The translations under genes and the position numbers were made by a program. Under the pieces are notes generated by a model. The model searched no databases. It saw only the letters and a program-made list of their open reading frames with translations, and was not told the origin of the DNA. A stretch of 21,414 bases of DNA from Candidatus Aegiribacteria sp. (lineage in GTDB: Bacteria; Fermentibacterota; Fermentibacteria; Fermentibacterales; Fermentibacteraceae), in assembly GCA_021107345.1 (NCBI GenBank), contig JAIOSX010000191.1, positions 1 through 21,414 of the forward strand, in the 5' to 3' direction. Of the stretch, positions 14,578-21,414 are shown piece by piece. Within the stretch, counting starts at the first letter, position 1; every line of letters begins with the position of its first letter.

Positions 14578-14651
14578 GGAGGCGGCGATCGGATTTGAAC
14601 CGATGAATAGTGGATTTGCAGTCCACTGCCTTCCCACTTGGCTACGCCGCC
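14577..14651 (-). tRNA. tRNA-Cys (anticodon GCA), CCA encoded
   Basis: Read on the minus strand, the acceptor arms GGCGGCG (14645-14651) and CGCCGCC (14581-14587) pair over 7 bp. The anticodon stem GTGGA/TCCAC holds a CTGCAAA loop, giving anticodon GCA. The T arm is ATCGG-TTCAAAT-CCGAT. The discriminator is U (A14580 on the plus strand), the base expected for tRNA-Cys, and CCA is encoded at 14577-14579. It is followed within 22 nt by the small CXXC gene with no terminator between them. Confidence 0.97.
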
Positions 14652-14666
14652 TCATAATGGGTGCTA

Positions 14667-14695
14667 ATCATACAAATTCATAATTGACCGGGCAA
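14667..14695 (-). promoter_or_regulatory. Candidate promoter of tRNA-Cys and the redox genes
   Basis: On the minus strand, TTGCCC (14690-14695) and TATGAT (14667-14672) are spaced by 17 nt. Transcription would start near 14660, about 9 nt before the mature tRNA 5' end at 14651, as is usual for tRNA genes. No terminator follows the tRNA, so the same promoter probably also serves the CXXC, 4Fe-4S, thioredoxin and glycosyltransferase genes. Confidence 0.6.
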
Positions 14696-14708
14696 GGTAT
14701 GACCCCCG

Positions 14709-15347
14709 TCAGTCTATCCAGTCAAGGCTTATGTTAAGTGCGCCGGAATATGCCAATTCTCCGAACGGTGTTGAAATCGTAGGCACTGCCGTAACCAGCA
14801 TCCTCCCGAGATGATCGCCGTCCCTGAGGTCAGAATCAATGCCACCTATCGCAAGGGCCAGATCTATTAAATTAAGAACCCCGATCTCGCTCATGAAAGC
14901 AAAGGCATCGAAACTGATATCAAGGGGCAGCAATACCGTCTCTTGTGAGCCGGGAATTTCAAGGGGTCCGGTCATTGTTCCAGAGGCCACCCAGGTTGTA
15001 TCGAAGTCAATCCCGGAATCCCCATCAAGGTAGAGATCCCAGACAAGGGACGTCAATGTAACTGGAATTATATCGGGTCCTGTGGAGCCGTTGTTCGGAT
15101 TGTATATACCTATATTGAGCGTAAGATCCACAGGGCAGCTGCCCGAACTCCAGACAATAGCCACTTCGGCTGCCTGGGCAACGGAAAGGCTCTCAAGGCT
15201 GTCAAGCTGAATTCCAGTCACGAAGAAATTCTCTGTATTCTCTATCCTGAACTGGCACCTCAGAAGAGTCAGCGGATCAGTGGGGCTGCACGCCACAAGC
15301 AATACGATGACAACCAGAAAACCAGATAGAATAAACGACCTTCTCAT
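14709..15347 (-). CDS. Lipoprotein with LEA14-like (water-stress) domain
   Basis: The protein has 212 residues. A basic start (MRRS) and hydrophobic core lead to the lipobox LVAC with Cys20, so it should be lipid-anchored in the periplasm or outer membrane. The rest is beta-rich. Stretches such as CQFRIENTENFFVTGIQLD and LNIGIYNPNN, followed by VTLTSLVWDLYLDG, have the look of LEA type 2 / WHy domains, which often occur as bacterial lipoproteins of unknown role. The assignment to that fold is moderately sure. GAAGGAG before the ATG at 15347 is a strong ribosome site. It starts 47 nt after the methyltransferase gene and may be co-transcribed with it. Confidence 0.78.
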   Translation of the reverse strand: MRRSFILSGFLVVIVLLVACSPTDPLTLLRCQFRIENTENFFVTGIQLDSLESLSVAQAAEVAIVWSSGSCPVDLTLNIGIYNPNNGSTGPDIIPVTLTSLVWDLYLDGDSGIDFDTTWVASGTMTGPLEIPGSQETVLLPLDISFDAFAFMSEIGVLNLIDLALAIGGIDSDLRDGDHLGRMLVTAVPTISTPFGELAYSGALNISLDWID

Positions 15348-15394
15348 AATTAACTCCTTCCGAGAACTCTTTCACGTATAAATTATGGAATAAT

Positions 15395-16207
15395 TCAATG
15401 AGGATCCATCCCCCTTAAATGTGTTTTCCTCCAGTACTTGCGGACATATCTCACTCCCGGTTCCTCAAATTTCGACCATTCAAATCCCTTTTCAACAAGA
15501 AAACCATGTCTGTCATTGTCCTGGTCATCATTCCCCGGACAGAGTATCACCATACCGCCTGGCTTTGTTACTCGCATCATCTCCTGCAACTCTTCATTCG
15601 GATCATCACCGAATACATAACCACAAGTAGTTATATCTGCGAATTCATTCTCAAAAGGTATATCCATAATAAAGCCATCCACGACAAAGATGTTCTTCAA
15701 CCCCATATCAACAGCTTTGTCCCTCAGGTATATCCGCAGGTTAGCGACCGGTTCCACAGCGTAGACTGATTCTGCTTTCGCAGCAGCGATCAATGCTATT
15801 TTCCCTGTTCCGCTGCCGATATCGATTACCCTTTTACCTGTAAAATCAACCAGAGAGATCAGTTCATCCGGGTTCCATTTCAAGAAAGGTTGAGAATCGT
15901 AAACATCCGGAGACACGACATAGACGATCAGATCATTTATGGTCTTCATGATCTCTATTTCAGCCTGACGTATCTTTTCAGGGGCCGGAGGTTGATTCTT
16001 TCCCTTATTTATCATCACCTCATCTAACCATTCATTCAACTCAGGACACTTATGTCGCAAATACCACTCGACAACAGGATTGGCTCGCAAAGCGACTGCC
16101 AGATGTGTTTCCGGCACCCAGCCGGGAAACCAGCTGAGTTGAATCCTCTCAAGCAGCAGAAGGGTGTTGAAGGAAAGTGATGATACATCCATCCAGTCAG
16201 CAGGCAT
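15395..16207 (-). CDS. Class I SAM-dependent methyltransferase
   Basis: This 270-residue protein has the Rossmann methyltransferase motif I as RVIDIGSGTGK (about 126-136). A following acidic residue sits in YAVEPVANL, where it would bind the SAM ribose, and a later MRVTKPGGMVILCPG is the typical post-motif strand and turn. About 120 residues precede the catalytic fold; they are helical and without recognised motifs. The substrate cannot be predicted. I moved the start to the ATG at 16207 because GGAGG lies 9 nt upstream; the longer frame would begin at a TTG at 16246 without a ribosome site. The TPR gene diverges from it across a 259-nt gap. Confidence 0.88.
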   Translation of the reverse strand: MPADWMDVSSLSFNTLLLLERIQLSWFPGWVPETHLAVALRANPVVEWYLRHKCPELNEWLDEVMINKGKNQPPAPEKIRQAEIEIMKTINDLIVYVVSPDVYDSQPFLKWNPDELISLVDFTGKRVIDIGSGTGKIALIAAAKAESVYAVEPVANLRIYLRDKAVDMGLKNIFVVDGFIMDIPFENEFADITTCGYVFGDDPNEELQEMMRVTKPGGMVILCPGNDDQDNDRHGFLVEKGFEWSKFEEPGVRYVRKYWRKTHLRGMDPH

Positions 16208-16275
16208 ATTCTGCGTCCTCCGATTGTTAATTCGCCTAACCAGCAAATCATATCCTGAAAACGTCTACTGGTTTA

Positions 16276-16305
16276 ATAATAACCTCTCCTTAACTCTGAA
16301 GTCCA
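16276..16305 (-). promoter_or_regulatory. Candidate promoter of the methyltransferase gene
   Basis: On the minus strand, TGGACT (16300-16305) and TATTAT (16276-16281) are separated by 18 nt, with transcription starting about 60 nt before the ATG at 16207. The -35 box matches the consensus at only four of six positions, so this is tentative. Confidence 0.3.
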
Positions 16306-16374
16306 GACAGAACGATATCGAGTTCCTGCAGGAAGAGCGGAAGATGCACGCGTCGGCAATTTCGGTTACAAATA

Positions 16375-16403
16375 TTGTCATTTGAACTAATTAAAGTTAG
16401 AAT
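16375..16403 (+). promoter_or_regulatory. Candidate promoter of the TPR gene
   Basis: TTGTCA (16375-16380) and TAGAAT (16398-16403) are spaced by exactly 17 nt, giving a start near 16410 and a leader of about 57 nt. It is back to back with the methyltransferase promoter in the divergent gap. Confidence 0.5.
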
Positions 16404-16466
16404 CACTTAACAGGATATAACTGGTTTATATGAGTCCTGCCATTGAAATCATAGCTTGAGGTTTTT

Positions 16467-17807
16467 GTGACTGAAACATCAGAGAAAAAAGATACTGAGA
16501 TCCTGCTGAAGAAGCTTTCTGAAACTGAAGGACTGGAGCGAATCAAAGTTCTCGCAGATCTGACCCTGGCCTTCAGGGAGATCAATCCTGCAAAGGCAAT
16601 TGAATTCGGGAAGCAGGGGCTGGAACTCCTCCAGGAGATAGAAGACAAAAAACTGGAATCAGTTGTACTGAATGAACTCTGCTGGGCTTATCAGTGCATT
16701 GGTGAATATAAAAGTTCACTGGAATGCGGTATAAAAGCAATTGAGCTTACAAACGATACTGATGATGAACAGGATAAATCAACTGCATTAAACAGGATAG
16801 GCGCCACATACGCAAGAATGGGCAAGTTCGATCAGGCCCTTGAGTATTTTATGAAATCTCTCAGGATTCAGGAAAACATCGGTGACAAGTTTGGTATTGC
16901 AGGGTTGTACAGTAACATTGGAGCTATCTGCTATACAATAAATGACTTTGATAAGGCTCTGGATTACTACAATAAGTCCATAAGGATACTTAAGGAAGTT
17001 AATGCAACTAGCAGTCTCGCTGTTTCATACAATAATGTAGGAAACATTTACAGCAGTTCAGAAGAATACACAAAATCCCTGGAATATCATAAGAAAGCAC
17101 TTGAAATAAGAGAACAACTCGGTGAGAAACGAGGACTTGCACATTCTCTGATTAATATAGGATCAGTGTTCAGGGATCTGAAAGATTACGACAGATCGCT
17201 GGAGTATTTCTTCAGAGCTCTTGACATAGAGACTGAAATCGGTGACAGGCATGCTTCTGTTGAAACACTTCACAGCATTGGTCGAACATACGCCTTGACT
17301 GATCGATTCGATGAAGCTCTTGAATATGCGCAACAAGGAATTGCAATTGCGGAAGAGCTTGATGTCCCTGATCTGAAAATGAACTGCTTTGAAACAATCT
17401 CAACCATCCTTGAACAGAAAGGTGATTTCAGGGAATCACTCGAATACCACAAGAAATACAAAGAGCTTTATGATGAAATATTCACAAAGGAAAGCAGCGA
17501 GAAGTACAACGAGCTGCAAATCAGCTACGAAACTGACAAGAAGGAAAAGGAAAGCGAGATTTACAGACTCAGAAATATTGAACTTGTGAAGGCCAATGAA
17601 GAACTGACGAATGCCCTTGCAGAAGTGAATACACTAAGCGGACTGCTTCCGATATGTGCTTCCTGCAAGAAGATCCGTGATGATTCAGGATACTGGGAAC
17701 AGATAGAGGAATACATATCCGAGCGTTCAGACACTCAGTTCAGTCACGGGTTATGTCCTGAATGCATTAAGAAACTTTATCCTGAGTATATGGATCGTAA
17801 CGACTGA
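16467..17807 (+). CDS. TPR-repeat protein with coiled coil and C-terminal four-cysteine module
   Basis: The protein has 446 residues and starts with a GTG preceded by GAGG. Residues about 65-340 hold seven tetratricopeptide repeats with a regular 40-residue period (for example ALNRIGATYARMGKFDQAL and SYNNVGNIYSSSEEYTKSL), the spacing of TPR_12/Rap-like scaffolds. Residues about 341-390 are Glu- and Lys-rich and probably a coiled coil. The last 55 residues read GLLPICASCKKIRDDSGYW, then a short helix, then SHGLCPECIKKLYPEY. Cysteines 397, 400, 430 and 433 would form a metal site. This tail is known from the C-termini of many sensor kinases, PAS and GGDEF proteins; here no catalytic signalling domain is present between TPR and tail. 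It should be cytoplasmic. Its function is unknown; a protein-binding signal adaptor is my inference. Confidence 0.88.
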   Translation: MTETSEKKDTEILLKKLSETEGLERIKVLADLTLAFREINPAKAIEFGKQGLELLQEIEDKKLESVVLNELCWAYQCIGEYKSSLECGIKAIELTNDTDDEQDKSTALNRIGATYARMGKFDQALEYFMKSLRIQENIGDKFGIAGLYSNIGAICYTINDFDKALDYYNKSIRILKEVNATSSLAVSYNNVGNIYSSSEEYTKSLEYHKKALEIREQLGEKRGLAHSLINIGSVFRDLKDYDRSLEYFFRALDIETEIGDRHASVETLHSIGRTYALTDRFDEALEYAQQGIAIAEELDVPDLKMNCFETISTILEQKGDFRESLEYHKKYKELYDEIFTKESSEKYNELQISYETDKKEKESEIYRLRNIELVKANEELTNALAEVNTLSGLLPICASCKKIRDDSGYWEQIEEYISERSDTQFSHGLCPECIKKLYPEYMDRND

Positions 17808-17861
17808 AATATCCCTTTTCGGACGCACTCACCGTAAATGGTTCTGAAATCCAATAACGGT

Positions 17862-17867
17862 TATAAT
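17862..17867 (+). promoter_or_regulatory. Possible -10 element upstream of the transporter remnant
   Basis: A perfect TATAAT is present at 17862-17867, but the bases 17 nt upstream do not resemble a -35 box. It would give a leader of roughly 90 nt before the ATG at 17962. This is weak evidence. Confidence 0.25.
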
Positions 17868-17961
17868 CCATCCGCCTGATTCCGGGAAGATATTCTGATC
17901 CTGTCTGAATCCAGCTGTTATGATAACTGATCTATACTAACAAAGAGAGGATATTTACAGA

Positions 17962-18389
17962 ATGATGAACATTCTATCCGGCAAACCGGTTCTCTGCAGT
18001 CTGCTCGCGGCTCTTCTCTGGGGAGTATGGGCAGTGGGAGCCAAATACTCAGCCGACAGGATCGGTTTTTTCAACTCATCACTGTTCTACGTCCTCTTCT
18101 CATTTCTACTGTGCTGACAGTCTATTCCGTCTCGGGTATCCACCTGCCGAGACTTACCTCTCCCGGAACAATGATAGCGATGGCTACCGGTATAGCCGGA
18201 GGCCTTGCACTGATCTTTTTCCAGGCAGCTATCATGAACGGATCAATCAGCATAGTAGTACCTGTAACAGGCCTGTACCCTATCATACCCGCCATTTATG
18301 GTATCGCACTTCTGGGTGAAGATATAACGCCGGTTAAGATTGCAGGAATCCTGATGGCCATAATCGCGGCAATCCTGCTGTCTCTGTAG
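17962..18389 (+). pseudogene. EamA/DMT-type small transporter, interrupted by a frameshift
   Basis: An ATG at 17962 opens a frame that reads CSLLAALLWGVWAVGAKYSA and ends after 51 residues at TGA 18115-18117. Another frame, open from 18027 to 18389, continues the same membrane protein from about 18110 (TVLTVYSVSG, then GLALIFFQAAIMNGSISIVV, then GEDITPVKIAGILMAI). Together they make one DMT half-unit of about 140 residues with five hydrophobic segments, a normal size for single-EamA proteins. One missing base between about 18066 and 18115 would restore the frame; the run of six T at 18066-18071 is a likely slippage spot. It may be a true pseudogene, a sequencing or assembly error, or a programmed shift. 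The substrate is not predictable. Confidence 0.75.
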
Positions 18390-18405
18390 GTTAAACCACC
18401 ACTCT

Positions 18406-20544
18406 CTACCTCAGCAGAACCAGTCTTGCGGAATCGGAATTGCCCGCATTCGTGATGCCCCTGCAGAAGTAGATGCCGGAAGGAACCGGAACGCCGTTAT
18501 CATCCCTGCCGTCCCAGGAAACGATGTGATTCCCCGGATTGAGTAAATCATCAGCCAGAACGGAGATCATCCTTCCATTCATGTCATACACTTCAATTTT
18601 AGCTTCTGTTGATGAAAGACCACCCAGATAGAAGGAAATCGAAGCTGACGATGTGAACGGGTTGGGATAGATATTATTAAAACACATGGATGAGACCCCA
18701 CCGATCTCGGTCTGTTCAGTAATCCCTGTCTGATCAACGTATAGATATGCTGTCAGATTAATTCGCTGTGTCACATTGAGAGAGGACTCATTCGATATTA
18801 CCGAACTGTACTGTTCATCGGATGGAATAATGAAATCCACGCTATCGATAAATGTGTTCTCCGCTATCTCAAAGGCTTCGAACGGATCACCTCCGGTATA
18901 GTCCGAGTAGCTTCCCTCATCACAGATGAAGAAATCCACGATTCCCGGAGAGAACGTTTCTGAGTAGACATCTGAATCATCAAGATTCGTCCCGTACACT
19001 GTTTCACCCGAAACATCGTATTCTATTACGATCCTGAAATCATCTGTAGGTGATCCGGGAGGTGAATCAGGTGAAATATCCAGCCAGTCAACTTCTCCTG
19101 AAAGTGACACATCCACTGTGTAGTGATCGCCGATTACAGTTGAAGATGTAACAGTGTAGTTACCTGAAGCAGGGAAATTCCCGATGGAACTGGTTACCTT
19201 CATGTAGAGCGGTCGGTTGTCGCCGAAAAGGTATTGCCCTGTACCTGAACTTGCAGTGTAATCAACCAGGCACCGCGGACCGGGATAACCGTCGCTGTCC
19301 AATACGATGCAGGCGCCGTCGACCGGATTACCGAGATTGTCCGTTACATTGACCGTGAGAGTACATACATCAGTATACTTCTCGGTCGCATTCCATGTGT
19401 AACCGTCTCCTCGCCAGTCAAACACACAAGCCATATCCCAGCCCCAGCCGGGATCGTAGTCTCTCGGGCTGTTTATGTGCATTCCCACCGGTTCCCAGGC
19501 TATCCATTCCCTTTCCCAGAACTCGTTGATCTTGTGATCGTTTCTGTACATCACCGCTATCGTCGCGGGTATGAATGCCGTTCTTGAAGCGGCAGAGGTA
19601 AGGTAAGAATGAACACTGCAGGTTCCTTCATGCCAGCTGTATATCCTGACCGGCTGGTTATGGTGCGTATGGGAATTGAACCACATGACATCCGTCACCC
19701 ATTCAGTCAAAGCTCCGATTGCCCCGTTATCGAGAGTGTCTTCGGTACAGTTCCAGAGGGTTTTGCAGACAGAAAGGGAATCCTTCAGCAGAGGATATCC
19801 CGAATCCGCGTGATTGAACAGGTAATCTCTCCAGAAAACACCGGTGGGAGGGGCGGCATAGCCTCCCGTCGCCGGATTTATGTAATTCGGCCTCTCCCTG
19901 TGCAGTTTCGGGTGAACGACAAACCAGTAGTAGATATCCCGCGGCAGTTCAAGGTAAAGAGTATCCGTTTCGAAAACTTTGTATTCAATGGTCGAGTAGT
20001 AATCCCCGCCTCCGGATGCAGTCCCGTAGTCTATTATATCGGCGTATGAGAGGAACTCATCTGTGTCATAAAGCAGAGATACATTGAATGATAGAACTTC
20101 AGGATGAAACAGAGGGCTGCTGAGTGTCTGTGTAGCCATGTGTGCTATTTCAAAGGCGATCTCATCAACGTAAGGATCAGATGCCTGGAGGATAATATCA
20201 GCATATATATCCTGATAGTAAGCTGAAAGCCTTGAGAGATTGTCCTCAAGATCGACCTGCAGCCAATCCGGGGCTCTCTCTATAGCGTCCAGGGCCATGG
20301 CAGTCAGACCACTCTCCGGGGGTTCAAACAGCAGTGTTCCCGAGCTGTTTATATAAGTGATCACGCATCTCTCACCGGAAGGTATCCTGATAGAAGCGTT
20401 TATAGAATCTACAAGCACCCATTCAAAATCGTTCTGCCGTGACTCGATCTCGAATCCGGCGCCGGTTATGGAACAGGGTAAAGAAAACAGGATAATCACC
20501 AGGATGAAAACTGGAAAGAATTTCTTTGAGTTTGTAGACTTCAT
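18406..20544 (-). CDS. Secreted transglutaminase-like protein with C-terminal sorting domain
   Basis: The protein has 712 residues. I chose the ATG at 20544 because it gives a proper signal peptide (KK, hydrophobic 10-21, cleavage likely near ITGA). The longer frame starts inside the upstream gene. Residues about 305-355 resemble a transglutaminase-like core: GTCSVHSYLTSAASRTAFIPA with Cys309, then NDHKINEFW with His337, then IAWEP where the third catalytic residue may be Glu351 and not Asp. A small beta domain follows (TLTVNVTDNLGNPVDGA). The last 85 residues (IYPNPFTSSASISFYL, then a segment ending in PSGIYFCRG) match the sorting/FlgD-like C-terminal domain of Type IX-type cargo. It is 20 nt downstream of the peptidase gene, so both are probably exported together. 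Activity is not certain. Confidence 0.78.
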   Translation of the reverse strand: MKSTNSKKFFPVFILVIILFSLPCSITGAGFEIESRQNDFEWVLVDSINASIRIPSGERCVITYINSSGTLLFEPPESGLTAMALDAIERAPDWLQVDLEDNLSRLSAYYQDIYADIILQASDPYVDEIAFEIAHMATQTLSSPLFHPEVLSFNVSLLYDTDEFLSYADIIDYGTASGGGDYYSTIEYKVFETDTLYLELPRDIYYWFVVHPKLHRERPNYINPATGGYAAPPTGVFWRDYLFNHADSGYPLLKDSLSVCKTLWNCTEDTLDNGAIGALTEWVTDVMWFNSHTHHNQPVRIYSWHEGTCSVHSYLTSAASRTAFIPATIAVMYRNDHKINEFWEREWIAWEPVGMHINSPRDYDPGWGWDMACVFDWRGDGYTWNATEKYTDVCTLTVNVTDNLGNPVDGACIVLDSDGYPGPRCLVDYTASSGTGQYLFGDNRPLYMKVTSSIGNFPASGNYTVTSSTVIGDHYTVDVSLSGEVDWLDISPDSPPGSPTDDFRIVIEYDVSGETVYGTNLDDSDVYSETFSPGIVDFFICDEGSYSDYTGGDPFEAFEIAENTFIDSVDFIIPSDEQYSSVISNESSLNVTQRINLTAYLYVDQTGITEQTEIGGVSSMCFNNIYPNPFTSSASISFYLGGLSSTEAKIEVYDMNGRMISVLADDLLNPGNHIVSWDGRDDNGVPVPSGIYFCRGITNAGNSDSARLVLLR

Positions 20545-20564
20545 CTGATATACGGCTCCACTGC

Positions 20565-21414
20565 TCATTGTAGGTGTACCAGTCTGGTGGTGTAATTCCT
20601 GGATCCAGCCACAAGACGGCAAATATAGATGCCGCTGGGAGTCTGGTTTGCGGTAGTCCCTCTCCATGTTATCGTACTGGTTCCTGCCGGCATTTCGTCG
20701 CTGATCAGTGTATCAATAAGTCTTCCGGTGATATCGAATATCTCAAGTGTGACAGGCATCCGTTCAGAAAGATCAAACGATATGACAGTTGAGCCTGAGA
20801 ACGGATTCGGGCTGCTTGTAAGATTGCAGTCGATGAAAGTCTGTACGTCGCCGCCGCTTATGCCTGTCAGAGGATTGCATGTAAAGACAAGCTCTCTGGT
20901 TTCTCCCACCGCCAGAGGATCTTCAGTCTGGTTCCAGATATGCATTATGGCGAAATTGTCCGTGACCACAACATCCTTGCAGTCATGACTTATAACTGTG
21001 ATGTCCTGCGCTCTGATGGGAAGAAGTACTATTGGCGACCTGTACCCCCATTTGCTTGTATAACCGGGAGTACCTTCCACGTTCATCGTGATTGTCACGG
21101 TGACCTCCCATGGAGAAACTAAACTGTCAACCTCCACATCTTCGGCATAGAGCAGTGTATCGTAAACACCCACGTCGGCGACTCTCGCTTCCATGGCCGG
21201 GTCTCCGTAGAGTGCTGAACCGTTCAGATCAGGTGCGCCCCCGGCTCCCGGAGTATAATTGTATTTGTCGTAATAGAGAGCCTGATTCGCAAGATAGTAC
21301 GCCTGCGGCCAGGTGTAATGTGCCTGACGCTCGAAATACGCCTTGGTCCCTCCGTGCTGCTGGCTGTACGAACCCTCGTTAATAACATAGCCAGTATAGA
21401 AATAGGCTCCGGCA
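20565..21414 (-). CDS. C-terminal part of a C25 (gingipain-like) peptidase with sorting domain, partial
   Basis: The open frame runs from the window edge (first full codon at 21413) to the stop at 20565, so 282 residues of the C-terminus are visible and the N-terminus is missing. The first part reads AGAYFYTGYVINEGSYSQQ, then KAYFERQAHYTWPQAYYLAN, then NGSALYGDPAMEARV. This is the end of the catalytic fold of C25 peptidases, where 'tlyGDPal' precedes an Ig-like domain. The catalytic His and Cys would lie outside the window. An Ig-like region follows, and the last 80 residues (SSPNPFSGSTVISFDLSERM, then IFDITGRLIDTL, then PSGIYICRLV) form a sorting/FlgD-like domain. It is an exported cysteine peptidase if intact upstream. 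An internal ATG at 21194 is not the start. Confidence 0.75.
   Translation of the reverse strand, partial: AGAYFYTGYVINEGSYSQQHGGTKAYFERQAHYTWPQAYYLANQALYYDKYNYTPGAGGAPDLNGSALYGDPAMEARVADVGVYDTLLYAEDVEVDSLVSPWEVTVTITMNVEGTPGYTSKWGYRSPIVLLPIRAQDITVISHDCKDVVVTDNFAIMHIWNQTEDPLAVGETRELVFTCNPLTGISGGDVQTFIDCNLTSSPNPFSGSTVISFDLSERMPVTLEIFDITGRLIDTLISDEMPAGTSTITWRGTTANQTPSGIYICRLVAGSRNYTTRLVHLQ

Noticed and set aside
20545..20667. N-terminal 41 codons of the longer frame of the transglutaminase-like gene
   Set aside because: They overlap the end of the peptidase gene in another frame and would hide the signal peptide that begins at the ATG at 20544.
1..21414. CRISPR arrays, rRNA, complete insertion sequences, phage genes
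   Set aside because: I found no spaced direct repeats, no rRNA segments and no transposase, integrase or phage structural genes on either strand.

Overview
The window (21.4 kb, moderate GC) is a piece of bacterial chromosome. Nearly every gene lies on the minus strand in tightly packed, often overlapping operons. The organism looks like a diderm of the FCB or candidate-phylum type. Two large secreted proteins at the right end finish in a 'PNPF...GxxI..L......G...W.G......PSGIY' sorting/FlgD-like domain, there is a diacylated lipoprotein, and there is an AmgK/MurU-like cell-wall recycling pair. Fermentibacterota (Hyd24-12/Aegiribacteria-like) or a relative is my best guess. That guess rests on style and gene content, not on a search.

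Layout from left to right. (1) At 1-762 lies a lower-GC stretch with one small ribbon-helix-helix-like gene (+). It is closed by a near-perfect 23-bp-arm palindrome with extra GGGACGG copies that ends exactly at the cysS stop codon. (2) At 763-11616 lies a ten-gene minus-strand operon. In transcription order it encodes a STAS anti-anti-sigma factor, an RsbW-like kinase, a 1204-residue protein joining an nSTAND-type NTPase, HEAT repeats and an RsbU/SpoIIE PP2C phosphatase, a SAM hydroxide adenosyltransferase, a GH57 glycosidase-like protein, a 66-aa zinc-ribbon protein, a sugar-1-phosphate nucleotidyltransferase, an AmgK-like kinase, TrpRS and CysRS. A TTGTCA-16-TATATT promoter precedes it. (3) At 11713-14651 lies a second minus-strand unit headed by tRNA-Cys(GCA). 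It continues with a 47-aa CD1871A-like CXXC protein, a NapH-like membrane 4Fe-4S protein, a TlpA-like thioredoxin and a GT2 glycosyltransferase. (4) At 14709-16207 are a LEA-like lipoprotein and a SAM methyltransferase (-). (5) At 16467-18389 (+) are a TPR protein with a C-terminal four-cysteine module and a frameshifted EamA/DMT-type transporter. (6) At 18406-21414 (-) are a secreted transglutaminase-like protein and the C-terminal part of a probable C25 (gingipain-like) peptidase that runs off the window.

The most interesting system is the partner-switching module at 7228-11616. The phosphatase that would dephosphorylate the STAS protein is fused to a STAND-like P-loop ATPase and a long HEAT scaffold, in place of the usual PAS, GAF or receiver input. 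This suggests a switch controlled by ligand binding and oligomerisation. It is co-transcribed with SAM-cleaving, glycan, cell-wall recycling and translation genes. No sigma factor is present in the window, so the output is unknown. A second unit worth attention is the Cys-rich redox cassette with its tiny CXXC protein, which starts directly behind a tRNA-Cys gene. TrpRS also carries a cysteine pattern of the kind that binds a 4Fe-4S cluster in Thermotoga TrpRS.
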